A DNA stretch of 64,000 nt from Pseudolachnospira sp051055405 (GTDB lineage Bacteria; Bacillota; Clostridia; Lachnospirales; Lachnospiraceae): positions 1,612,001-1,676,000 of the forward strand of contig NZ_CP167068.1 in assembly GCF_051055405.1 (NCBI RefSeq), given 5' to 3'. The notes under the pieces were generated by a model that searched no databases, was not told the origin of the DNA, and saw only the letters and a list, made by a program, of their open reading frames with translations. Shown piece by piece: positions 16,671 through 25,060 of the stretch. Positions within the stretch are counted from its first letter, which is position 1. Each line of letters begins with the position of its first letter. The position numbers and the translations under genes were made by a program.

Positions 16671-17975
16671 GTGGTTGGCGCCAATCGTACTGGAAAAAGC
16701 ATCCCATCCCGCGTATACGCTGTTTTCTCCCAGTTCCTCTTCGATACGCAGCAGCTGATTGTACTTTGCCGTTCGTTCTCCGCGGCTGGGCGCGCCCGTT
16801 TTGATTTGTCCTGTATGAAACGCCACGGCAAGGTCCGCAATGGTTGTATCTTCCGTTTCTCCGGACCGATGAGATGTGACCGCTGTGTAGCCGGCACGAT
16901 GAGCCAGTTGAATCGCTTCCAGAGTCTCTGTAATCGTTCCGATCTGATTTAATTTGATCAAAATCGAATTTCCGCAGCCACCTCGAATTCCTTTTTCCAG
17001 ACGTTTTGTATTGGTAACAAAAAGATCGTCTCCAACCAATTGAATTTTGTTTCCTAAAACAGAAGTCAACCGATTCCATCCGTCCCAGTCTTCTTCGTCC
17101 AATCCGTCCTCCAAGGATTGAATGGGATACCTTTCGCAAAGGAACTGCCAGTGTTCGATCAATCCAGCGGAAGAAATCGTCTGTCCGCTCTTTGGCAGAT
17201 GGTACTCTCCCGTTTCTTTTCCCTTCCATTCGCTGGCGGCCGCATCCAAGGCAAGGACAAAATCTTTTCCCGGCGTATAACCAGCGCGGACAATGGCTTC
17301 TAAGATAAGACCGAGCGCTTCCTCGTCACTGGAAAGATTCGGGGCAAAGCCGCCTTCATCGCCAACCGATACGGACAGCCCCCGTTCTTTCAAAATGGCA
17401 GCTAACGCGTGGAATGTTTCCGCGCACCAGCGCAAGCCGTCCCGAAAGCATTTTGCGCCCACGGGCATAATCATAAATTCTTGTATATCCAGGTTATTGG
17501 CGGCGTGGGCTCCGCCATTTAAAATATTCATCATGGGTACGGGCATCCGATTGGCGTAGGCTCCGCCAAGGAACCGGTAGAGCGGCAAATGCAGGGAAGC
17601 CGCCGCCGCTTTCGCCGAAGCGATGGAGACGGCCAGGATGGCATTGGCTCCCAACCGGGATTTCTCGCTGCTCCCATCCACCGCGATCATCGTGCGGTCA
17701 ATTAACCGAAGATCCGAGGCATCCATACCAGTCAATGTGTCCCGCAACTCCGTCTGAACATGTTTTACCGCCTTTTCTACCCCCTTTCCCCCGTATCGCC
17801 CGGAGTCTCCGTCCCGAAGTTCCAAAGCTTCAAATTGTCCCGTGGAAGCGCCGCTTGGAACCGCCCCTCTTCCCATGGTTCCGTCTCTCAGGAAAACCTC
17901 CACTTCCACCGTAGGGTTTCCGCGGGAATCTAAAATTTCACGAGCTGTGATCGTTTCTATTTTTTGTTGCAGCAT
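16653..17975 (-). CDS. eno: Enolase
   Basis: Glycolytic phosphopyruvate hydratase of 440 residues. It has the N-terminal ETITAREILDSRGNPTVEVE block, the loop SVGDEGGFAPNLSSDEEAL, the Mg-binding EDGLDEEDWDGW region and the signature SHRSGETEDTTIADLAVA. The start at 17975 (MLQQKIETIT) follows GGGAAGG at about nine bases. The frame is open 27 codons further, but that part does not resemble enolase. It is transcribed away from the trp operon. The about 125 bases before the trp promoter hold no convincing eno promoter that I can see. Confidence 0.97.
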   Translation of the reverse strand: MLQQKIETITAREILDSRGNPTVEVEVFLRDGTMGRGAVPSGASTGQFEALELRDGDSGRYGGKGVEKAVKHVQTELRDTLTGMDASDLRLIDRTMIAVDGSSEKSRLGANAILAVSIASAKAAAASLHLPLYRFLGGAYANRMPVPMMNILNGGAHAANNLDIQEFMIMPVGAKCFRDGLRWCAETFHALAAILKERGLSVSVGDEGGFAPNLSSDEEALGLILEAIVRAGYTPGKDFVLALDAAASEWKGKETGEYHLPKSGQTISSAGLIEHWQFLCERYPIQSLEDGLDEEDWDGWNRLTSVLGNKIQLVGDDLFVTNTKRLEKGIRGGCGNSILIKLNQIGTITETLEAIQLAHRAGYTAVTSHRSGETEDTTIADLAVAFHTGQIKTGAPSRGERTAKYNQLLRIEEELGENSVYAGWDAFSSTIGANHLTIIL

Positions 17976-18101
17976 CTTTCTATACCTTCCCATCCATATT
18001 TTTGTATTCCAACCATATTTTGTCCCAAAGATCTGGATTCGATACTGGGACGCCATTCGAAAAAGAGGGCTAAAATATTTTCATGGAAATCAGAAAAATT
18101 C

Positions 18102-18130
18102 TTGACAGAGAAAACATCTGGTGCTATGAT
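18102..18130 (+). promoter_or_regulatory. Sigma-A promoter of the trp operon
   Basis: -35 TTGACA (18102-18107), 17-bp spacer, -10 TATGAT (18125-18130). Transcription would begin near 18137, at the start of the T-box leader. Confidence 0.85.
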
Positions 18131-18136
18131 AATAAA

Positions 18137-18422
18137 AAATTTTAGATGGTAAAAACCGTTGACGCGGAGATAAAAACAGGGATGCGCGCACAGAGAGTTC
18201 GGGATGCTGAGAACCGAGCCGAAATGCAATCTGTTAAATGGACCGCTGAGGGCGCAGGGAAAGGCAGTTGCCGAGTATTCTGCGACGTGAAGGCATACGT
18301 CAGTTGCCGGAGATATGTTGGTATCTCGCTAAGGGCACGGGTCATACCGTGAATCAAGGTGGCACCGCGGGAATGGATCCCGTCCTTGACAGAACAATTT
18401 TTCTGTCGAGGACGGGTTTTTT
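18137..18422 (+). ncRNA. T-box riboswitch of the trp operon (tryptophan)
   Basis: Leader RNA with the T-box core TGGCACCGCGG (18360-18370). The likely specifier is the Trp codon TGG followed by A (18239-18241), placed on the 3' side of stem I after AGAGAG and GGATGC elements. The terminator has 14-base arms CCCGTCCTTGACAG and CTGTCGAGGACGGG (18379-18416) and a T6 tract. Low charged tRNA-Trp should relieve termination, which is the expected Gram-positive alternative to TRAP or a repressor. Confidence 0.93.
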
Positions 18423-18479
18423 GTTTCATAGGAAATTTTCGATTCTTGTTTTCCCGTCTTCGCAAGGAAGGAGGATATG

Positions 18480-19967
18480 ATGCAGTTTGGTTTAGAAGAG
18501 GTAAGAAAGATTGCCTCCACCGGAGACTACAAAAGAATTCCCATTTACCGAGAACTTTACGCGGACCGATTTACTCCGATCGAGGTAATGCGTACCTTGC
18601 GGGCGGCCAGCCGCCACTGCTACTTATTGGAAAGCGCGGAGAAAAATGACCAATGGGGAAGGTATTCTTTCCTTGGTTACGCGCCCTCGCTGGAACTGAC
18701 CTGTACAGACGGTATTCTCTGTATTCGAAAAGGCCAGGAGGAAGAAGAAAAAACAGAGGAACGATTCCACACGACTCATCCGAAAGAAGCCATCCGAAAG
18801 ATCTTGGCCGAATATAAAAGCCCTCGTATCGAAGGATTGCCGCCCTTTACCGGCGGCCTGGTTGGATACTTTTCCTATGAATATATTCAATACGCGGAGC
18901 CTGGGCTAAAAAAGGGAATGCCGGAACCTTCGGATTTCCGGGATGTGGATCTCATGCTTTTTGATAAAGTTCTGGTCTTTGATCATTACCGCCAGAAACT
19001 GCTTTTGATCGTTGGAGTCAGCACCGAAAATCTAGAAGAATCTTACCGTCAGGCGGAAAGCGAACTGGACGACATGGAACGCCTTTTAGAAAGCGGGGCT
19101 AAGGCGGCGTTCCGCCCCCTCCACCTGAAAGAGGAATTGAAAACCTGCTTTTCCCAAGAACACTATTGTTCTATGGTAGAACGTGCGAAACAATATATCC
19201 GGGAAGGCGATATTTTTCAGGTAGTGCTCTCCAACCCTATGGAGGCCCAGGCGGAGGGAAATCTCTTTGATACGTACCGCGTCCTGCGCACCACCAATCC
19301 TTCCCCCTATATGTTCTATTTTTCCAGCGACGATATCGAGGTGGCAGGGGCCTCACCGGAAACGCTGGTGAAATTGCAAGACGGCGTTCTGCACACCTTC
19401 CCTTTGGCAGGCACCAGGCCCCGAGGCAAGACGCAGGAAGCAGATCAGGCCTTGGAGCAGGAACTCTTAAGAGATGAAAAAGAACTGGCGGAACATAACA
19501 TGCTGGTGGATCTGGGAAGAAACGACTTGGGAAAAATCAGTATCCTGGGCAGCGTGGAAGTGGAAAAATATTGCTCCGTAGAACGCTTTTCCCATGTAAT
19601 GCACTTGGGCTCTACGGTACGCGGCACGATTTCTAAGGAACATGACGCCGCGGATGCCATCGATGCGATTCTTCCGGCGGGAACGCTCTCCGGCTCTCCC
19701 AAATTTCGGGCCTGTGAGATCATCGAGGAGCTGGAAGGCCGCCGGCGCGGAATCTATGGCGGCGCCATTGGGTATTTGGATTTTACCGGAAATATGGATA
19801 CCTGTATTTCCATTCGGCTGGCTTATAAGAAAAATGGAACTGTGTGCGTGCAGTCCGGAGCCGGCATCGTAGCCGACAGCGTTCCGGAAAAAGAATTTGC
19901 GGAATGCCGCAATAAAGCCATGGCAGTGGTAAAAGCATTAAAAGAAGCGGAAGGAGGGCGGATATGA
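18480..19967 (+). CDS. trpE: Anthranilate synthase component I
   Basis: A 495-residue chorismate-utilising subunit that makes anthranilate with TrpG-supplied ammonia. The LLES motif at 49-52, which in relatives binds feedback tryptophan, is intact. The C-terminal chorismate domain shows GASPETLVKL, GTRPRGKT and AGTLSGSPKFRA. Two adjacent ATGs follow AAGGAGG; the second, at 18480, has the better spacing (five bases) and is chosen, though 18477 is possible. Its stop overlaps trpG by four bases. It is the first gene of a seven-gene, fully overlapping trp operon. Confidence 0.97.
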   Translation: MQFGLEEVRKIASTGDYKRIPIYRELYADRFTPIEVMRTLRAASRHCYLLESAEKNDQWGRYSFLGYAPSLELTCTDGILCIRKGQEEEEKTEERFHTTHPKEAIRKILAEYKSPRIEGLPPFTGGLVGYFSYEYIQYAEPGLKKGMPEPSDFRDVDLMLFDKVLVFDHYRQKLLLIVGVSTENLEESYRQAESELDDMERLLESGAKAAFRPLHLKEELKTCFSQEHYCSMVERAKQYIREGDIFQVVLSNPMEAQAEGNLFDTYRVLRTTNPSPYMFYFSSDDIEVAGASPETLVKLQDGVLHTFPLAGTRPRGKTQEADQALEQELLRDEKELAEHNMLVDLGRNDLGKISILGSVEVEKYCSVERFSHVMHLGSTVRGTISKEHDAADAIDAILPAGTLSGSPKFRACEIIEELEGRRRGIYGGAIGYLDFTGNMDTCISIRLAYKKNGTVCVQSGAGIVADSVPEKEFAECRNKAMAVVKALKEAEGGRI

Positions 19968-20551
19968 TTTTATTTCTCGATAATTACGATAGCTTTGTTT
20001 ACAATCTCTATCAGCTGATCGGAACGGAATATCCGGATATTGAAGTAGTCCGAAACGATGCGCTGACCTTAGAACAAATCGCAGAAAAAAAGCCGGAGGC
20101 CCTTGTCATTTCTCCCGGCCCAGGCAGGCCGGATCAGGCAGGGATCTGTCTTTCCGCGATTCGTACCTTTGCCGGGAAAATTCCCATCCTTGGCATTTGT
20201 CTTGGAGAACAGGCGATCTGCGAAGCCTTTGGAGCAACAGTTACTTATGCCAAACAGTTGATGCACGGGAAATCGTCGCTTGTCTATGCCGAACCGGACA
20301 GCGTTCTGTTTCGTGGACTGGAAAATCCCTTTCCTGCCGCCCGCTATCATTCCCTTGCTGTCGATCCGAAAACGGTTCCTGCTTGTCTGCGCGTCACCGC
20401 GAAAACAGAGGATGGCGAAATTATGGCGGTAGAAAGCGAATCGTTGCAGATATATGGCATGCAGTTTCATCCCGAATCCGTGTTGACTCCGGACGGCCGC
20501 CGCATCATTCAAAACTTTTTAAAGAAAATCCAGGAGGAGCGTCATGATTAA
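19964..20551 (+). CDS. trpG: Anthranilate synthase component II (glutamine amidotransferase)
   Basis: A 195-residue class I glutaminase that feeds ammonia to TrpE. The nucleophile Cys79 lies in GICLGEQAI, and the His-Glu pair lies in MQFHPES near residue 173. The residue three positions after the catalytic cysteine is Glu82, where GHQ is the usual reading (normally His). The oxyanion segment SPGPGRPDQAG is intact. It overlaps trpE by four bases and trpD by eight. There is no sign of a shared pabA role, as no folate genes are nearby. Confidence 0.95.
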   Translation: MILFLDNYDSFVYNLYQLIGTEYPDIEVVRNDALTLEQIAEKKPEALVISPGPGRPDQAGICLSAIRTFAGKIPILGICLGEQAICEAFGATVTYAKQLMHGKSSLVYAEPDSVLFRGLENPFPAARYHSLAVDPKTVPACLRVTAKTEDGEIMAVESESLQIYGMQFHPESVLTPDGRRIIQNFLKKIQEERHD

Positions 20552-21557
20552 AGAAGCGATTATCAAACTTTCGAAAAAAGAAGATCTCTCCTATTTGGAG
20601 GCAGAACAGGTAATGGATGAAATCATGGAAGGCAAGGCCAGCGACGTGCAGATGGCCGCCTATCTGACCGCACTTTCGCTAAAAGGCGAGACCATCGATG
20701 AAATTACCGCATCCGCTGCTGGAATGCGGGCCCATTGCATCAAATTACTCCATGACATGGATGTGCTGGAGATCGTCGGAACCGGCGGCGACGGTGCCAA
20801 TTCCTTTAATATTTCCACGACTTCCGCCCTTGTCATCGCGGCCGGCGGCGTGCCGGTGGCAAAACATGGAAACCGCGCTGCTTCTTCCAAATGCGGCGCA
20901 GCGGATGTGTTGGAAGCCTTGGGCGTCACCATCAATCTGCCGCCGGAAAAGAGCGCCCAGCTGTTAAAGAGCATCGGTATTTGTTTCCTGTTTGCCCAGA
21001 ACTATCATATCGCTATGAAATACGTGGCCCCCATTCGCCGGGAACTGGGAATCCGCACGGTCTTTAATATTCTTGGACCGCTCTCCAACCCAGCGGGGGC
21101 AAATATGGAGCTGATGGGAGTCTATGAGGAAGCTTTGGTGGAACCATTGGCTCAGGTTATGGCAAAGTTAGGTGTTGTCCGCGGCATGGTCGTTTACGGC
21201 CAGGACAAATTGGATGAGATCTCCATGAGTGCGCCCACCCGTATCTGTGAAATCAAAGACGGATGGTTCCAGTCTTACACGATTACGCCGGAGCAGTTTG
21301 GCTATACCCGCTGCTCCAAAGAAGAACTGACCGGGGGAACGCCGGAAGAAAATGCTTTGATCACGCGCAATATTTTAGACGGAAAAGACCGATCCGCCAA
21401 ACGCTGCGCCGTCTGCCTCAACGCTGGCGCCGCTCTCTATATTACAGGAAAAGCAGAAACGTTGGAAGAAGGCGTCCGCCTGGCCGAGCAGCTGATCGAT
21501 ACCGGCGCGGCGGCAAAGAAACTGGAAGAATTTATTCAGGAGAGTTGTAAAGAATGA
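20544..21557 (+). CDS. trpD: Anthranilate phosphoribosyltransferase
   Basis: A 337-residue enzyme joining anthranilate to PRPP. The PRPP-binding GTGGDGANSFNIST begins at residue 79, and the KHGNRAASSKCGAADVLEALG segment is complete across 20-odd residues. Its length is normal for the stand-alone form, not fused to trpG. GGAGG inside the end of trpG is its ribosome site. It overlaps trpG by eight bases and trpC by four. Confidence 0.97.
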   Translation: MIKEAIIKLSKKEDLSYLEAEQVMDEIMEGKASDVQMAAYLTALSLKGETIDEITASAAGMRAHCIKLLHDMDVLEIVGTGGDGANSFNISTTSALVIAAGGVPVAKHGNRAASSKCGAADVLEALGVTINLPPEKSAQLLKSIGICFLFAQNYHIAMKYVAPIRRELGIRTVFNILGPLSNPAGANMELMGVYEEALVEPLAQVMAKLGVVRGMVVYGQDKLDEISMSAPTRICEIKDGWFQSYTITPEQFGYTRCSKEELTGGTPEENALITRNILDGKDRSAKRCAVCLNAGAALYITGKAETLEEGVRLAEQLIDTGAAAKKLEEFIQESCKE

Positions 21558-22345
21558 ATATTTTAGCAACGATTGCTGAGAAAACAAAGGAACGTGTCGC
21601 AGCAGAAAAGAAAGTCGTTTCTCTTGCCGAGCTGAGAAACTGCGCGGAACAAGCCGCTTTCAAGGGGACGCCTTTCCGGTTGGAGCAAGCGTTAAGCGCC
21701 CCTGGCCTAAACTTTATCTGCGAGATAAAAAAGGCATCCCCCTCCAAAGGGGTGATTGCTCCGGATTTCCCTTATTTAAAAATTGCCGAGGAGTATCAGT
21801 TGGCTGGCGCCGCGGCGATTTCCTGCCTAACCGAACCGTTCTGGTTCCAGGGCAGCGATTCCTACCTGAAAGAAATTGTGGAAACCGTCGAAATTCCAGT
21901 ACTACGGAAAGACTTTACCGTGGATGAATATATGATCTACCAGGCAAAAGCTCTCGGCGCTTCCGCCATCCTTTTGATCTGTGCGATTTTAGACGATGGC
22001 CAACTCTCCTCCTATCAGCAGTTGGCCAAAGAACTGGGGCTTTCCGCTTTGGTGGAGACGCACGATGAGGAGGAAGTAGAGCGAGCCCTAAAGGCAGGCG
22101 CAGCCATCGTCGGAGTCAACAACCGGAACCTGAAAACCTTTGAGGTAGACCTGTCCACCAGCTTTCGTCTGAGGAACCTGGTTCCTTCAGAGGTGTTATT
22201 CGTATCGGAAAGCGGAATCCGGACATCGGAAGAGATTGCACGCCTCCGCCAGGCAGGGGTCAACGGCGTTTTGATCGGGGAGACTTTGATGCGGCAGACG
22301 GATAAAAAGGCGGCGCTTTCCCAGCTTCGAGGGAGTGAAGGATGA
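21554..22345 (+). CDS. trpC: Indole-3-glycerol phosphate synthase
   Basis: A 263-residue TIM-barrel enzyme that closes the indole ring. Catalytic-type lysines are present in EIKKASPSKG and VLRKDFTVDEY, with GVNNRNLKTFEVD and SESGIRTSEE in the later strands. It is a separate protein from TrpF, unlike the fused E. coli TrpCF. It overlaps trpD and trpF by four bases each. Confidence 0.97.
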   Translation: MNILATIAEKTKERVAAEKKVVSLAELRNCAEQAAFKGTPFRLEQALSAPGLNFICEIKKASPSKGVIAPDFPYLKIAEEYQLAGAAAISCLTEPFWFQGSDSYLKEIVETVEIPVLRKDFTVDEYMIYQAKALGASAILLICAILDDGQLSSYQQLAKELGLSALVETHDEEEVERALKAGAAIVGVNNRNLKTFEVDLSTSFRLRNLVPSEVLFVSESGIRTSEEIARLRQAGVNGVLIGETLMRQTDKKAALSQLRGSEG

Positions 22346-22956
22346 CCAAAATTAAAATCTGCGGCCTGCGCCGACCACAGGATATCGCATTTGTCAATGA
22401 AGCCATGCCGGACTATGCCGGTTTCATTTTAGAAGTACCGAAAAGCAGAAGGAGCATCTCCCTTGGGGAAGCCCAAAGATTGAAAGAACAGCTATCACAT
22501 GAAATCCAGGCGGTTGGCGTTTTTGTAAACGCTCCCCTTCCTCGGATTGTAGAGGCTGTAAGAGAAGGAATCGTCGATCTGGTTCAACTCCATGGAGGCG
22601 AATCGGAGGAAGAGATCGACCGTCTGCGGGAATTGGTATCCGTTCCCATCATAAAAGCTTTCCCGATCGCCCAGCCGGAAGACGTGACCCTTGCCATGCA
22701 AAGCCGGGCCGATTACCTTCTCTTCGATCACGGAAGCGGGGGAACGGGAATCGCCTTTGACTGGTCGTTGGTAAAAGGCCAAAAAGAACGCCCCTTTTTT
22801 CTGGCAGGGGGGCTGCGGCCGGAAAACATCTCGGCGGCAATTGCAAGGGTTCGTCCCTTTGCCGTGGATCTTTCCAGCGGAGTGGAGACAGACGGCATCA
22901 AAGACAGAGAAAAAATCTTAGCGGCGGCAGCCGCGGTGAGGAGTAATACGATATGA
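22342..22956 (+). CDS. trpF: Phosphoribosylanthranilate isomerase
   Basis: A 204-residue TIM-barrel isomerase. Cys8 lies in KICGLRRPQD, the general acid Asp lies in LLFDHGSGGTGIAFDW, and AVDLSSGVETDGIKD forms the phosphate-binding end. It overlaps trpC and trpB by four bases each, so all tryptophan enzymes are made from one coupled message. Confidence 0.96.
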   Translation: MTKIKICGLRRPQDIAFVNEAMPDYAGFILEVPKSRRSISLGEAQRLKEQLSHEIQAVGVFVNAPLPRIVEAVREGIVDLVQLHGGESEEEIDRLRELVSVPIIKAFPIAQPEDVTLAMQSRADYLLFDHGSGGTGIAFDWSLVKGQKERPFFLAGGLRPENISAAIARVRPFAVDLSSGVETDGIKDREKILAAAAAVRSNTI

Positions 22957-24137
22957 CAAACGGACGTTTTGGCATTCATGGAGGGCAATATATACCGGAA
23001 ACCCTGATGAATGCAATCATCGAACTGGAAAAGGCTTATAACCAGTATAAAGACGATCCTGACTTTCAGCAGGAATTAAATACCCTTCTGGCGGAATACG
23101 CTGGACGCCCCTCTCGTCTGTACTTTGCCGGGCGGATGACCGAGGATCTGGGCGGAGCAAAAATTTATCTAAAGCGAGAGGATCTGAATCACACGGGAGC
23201 CCATAAAATCAATAATGTGCTCGGCCAGGTGCTTCTGGCCAAACGGATGGGTAAAACCCGTGTCATCGCGGAGACCGGCGCTGGCCAGCACGGCGTTGCT
23301 ACCGCTACTGCCGCCGCTCTGATGGGCATGGAATGCGAGATCTTTATGGGGGAGGAAGACACCAAACGGCAGGCGCTGAATGTCTACCGGATGCGCCTCT
23401 TAGGAGCAGCGGTTCATCCGGTCAGTACGGGTACCGGAACTTTAAAAGACGCGGTTTCCGAAACCATGCGGGAGTGGACCAATCGGATTTCCGATACTCA
23501 CTATGTCCTTGGTTCCTGTATGGGCCCCCACCCCTTTCCGACGATTGTCCGCGATTTCCAGGCGGTGATCTCCAAAGAAATCAAAGAGCAGATTCTGGAA
23601 AAAGAAGGGAAATTGCCCGATGCGGTTCTCGCCTGTGTGGGCGGCGGTTCCAACGCCATCGGCGCTTTTTACCATTTTATCCCGGATACCAGCGTGCGCT
23701 TGATTGGATGCGAGGCCGCCGGACGGGGGATCGATACCGTTGAGACTGCCGCCACTATCGCGACCGGACGCCTGGGAATTTTCCACGGGATGAAGTCCTA
23801 TTTCTGCCAAGATGAATACGGACAGATCGCGCCGGTTTACTCGATCTCTGCCGGGTTGGATTATCCTGGCATCGGCCCGGAGCATGCGCATCTGCATGAT
23901 ATCGGCCGGGCGGAATATGTAGCTGTCACGGATGACGAAGCGGTGGAAGCCTTTGAATATCTGGCAAGGACGGAGGGAATTATCCCCGCCATTGAGAGTG
24001 CCCATGCCGTGGCCTATGCCAAAAAGATCGCGCCTGATATGCGAAAGGATCAAATTCTTGTTATCAATCTTTCCGGACGCGGCGATAAAGACTGCGCCGC
24101 GATTGCCCGGTACAGAGGGGAGGATCTCTATGAATAA
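22953..24137 (+). CDS. trpB: Tryptophan synthase beta chain
   Basis: A 394-residue PLP enzyme condensing indole with serine. The PLP lysine is Lys85 in HTGAHKINN, and the phosphate loop is GGGSNAIG. AETGAGQHGVA and GLDYPGIGPEHAHL are also intact. It is the TrpB1 type that pairs with TrpA, which follows with an eight-base overlap. Confidence 0.98.
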   Translation: MTNGRFGIHGGQYIPETLMNAIIELEKAYNQYKDDPDFQQELNTLLAEYAGRPSRLYFAGRMTEDLGGAKIYLKREDLNHTGAHKINNVLGQVLLAKRMGKTRVIAETGAGQHGVATATAAALMGMECEIFMGEEDTKRQALNVYRMRLLGAAVHPVSTGTGTLKDAVSETMREWTNRISDTHYVLGSCMGPHPFPTIVRDFQAVISKEIKEQILEKEGKLPDAVLACVGGGSNAIGAFYHFIPDTSVRLIGCEAAGRGIDTVETAATIATGRLGIFHGMKSYFCQDEYGQIAPVYSISAGLDYPGIGPEHAHLHDIGRAEYVAVTDDEAVEAFEYLARTEGIIPAIESAHAVAYAKKIAPDMRKDQILVINLSGRGDKDCAAIARYRGEDLYE

Positions 24138-24906
24138 AATCCAACGTGCATTTTCCCATGGAAAAGCGTTCATTCCTTTTATTACCTGCGGCGACCCGTC
24201 TTTGGATGTAACAGAACAGCTGGTTTATGCGATGGAGGAAGCGGGGGCTGATTTGATTGAACTGGGAATCCCCTTTTCGGACCCCACGGCGGAAGGCCCG
24301 GTTATCCAGGAAGCCAATATCCGCGCCCTCTCCGGCGGCGCAACCACAGACCGGATTTTTGATATGGTAAAACGAATCCGGCAAAACTCTCAGATTCCGA
24401 TGGTATTTATGACATACGCCAATGTTGTTTTCTCCTACGGCGCGGAACGCTTTATTCAAAGCGCATCCGAACTGGGAATGGACGGTTTGATTCTGCCGGA
24501 CGTCCCCTTGGAGGAAAAAGGGGAATTTGAAGAAATCTGCCGCAAGTACGATATCTCTTTGATTTCCATGATTGCGCCGACCTCCCAGGAGCGGATCTCA
24601 CAGATTGCGGCGCAGGCGGAAGGCTTTGTCTACTGTGTCTCCTCCCTTGGCGTAACTGGCGTTCGCTCCGAGATCACAACGGATATTGCATCCATGATTC
24701 AACTGGTCAAACAGACAAAAGACATCCCCTGTGCCGTGGGCTTTGGAATTTCCAGCCCGGAACAGGCCAGACAGATGGCAGCCTGCTCCGACGGCGCAAT
24801 CGTTGGAAGCGCGATCGTGCGGATTTGCGGCCAGCATGGCGAAGACTGCGTGCCTTATGTGAAAGAGTACGTAAAACGTATGAAGGATGCCGTACGGCTT
24901 GCATGA
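24130..24906 (+). CDS. trpA: Tryptophan synthase alpha chain
   Basis: A 258-residue TIM-barrel subunit that releases indole to TrpB. The catalytic Glu44 is in LIELGIPFSDP. The second catalytic acid, Asp60 in the E. coli enzyme (ADGP), is Glu55 here (TAEGP). The phosphate-binding VGFGISSPEQA and AIVGSAIV are present. The start at 24130 follows GGGAGG at six bases. The frame is open some 66 codons upstream, but that region is the end of trpB read in another frame. A terminator follows. Confidence 0.96.
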   Translation: MNKIQRAFSHGKAFIPFITCGDPSLDVTEQLVYAMEEAGADLIELGIPFSDPTAEGPVIQEANIRALSGGATTDRIFDMVKRIRQNSQIPMVFMTYANVVFSYGAERFIQSASELGMDGLILPDVPLEEKGEFEEICRKYDISLISMIAPTSQERISQIAAQAEGFVYCVSSLGVTGVRSEITTDIASMIQLVKQTKDIPCAVGFGISSPEQARQMAACSDGAIVGSAIVRICGQHGEDCVPYVKEYVKRMKDAVRLA

Positions 24907-24942
24907 TTTCCACGGCTATTTGGAATCAAAAGATCACCATGT

Positions 24943-24985
24943 AAAAAGTATCCGAATATTTTGTAGGGTTTCGGATACTTTTTTA
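24943..24985 (+). terminator. Terminator of the trp operon
   Basis: Arms AAAAAGTATCCGAA (24943-24956) and TTCGGATACTTTTT around a 13-base loop, with the T-run forming part of the second arm. It also works in reverse for the convergent ABC exporter gene. Confidence 0.85.
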
Positions 24986-25060
24986 CATAGAGCCCTGCTT
25001 TTCCTTCCAAAAAGTCATACTCCCCATTTCTAGAAAACAATGGGATGAAAGCGCGCGCTC

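Noticed and set aside
17976..18056. 27-residue N-terminal extension of enolase
   Set aside because: It is not enolase-like, and the GGGAAGG site fits the ATG at 17975.
18146..18352. 68-codon ORF ahead of trpE as a possible leader peptide
   Set aside because: It lies wholly within the Trp T-box RNA, has no Trp codon cluster and no ribosome site; the T-box explains the region.
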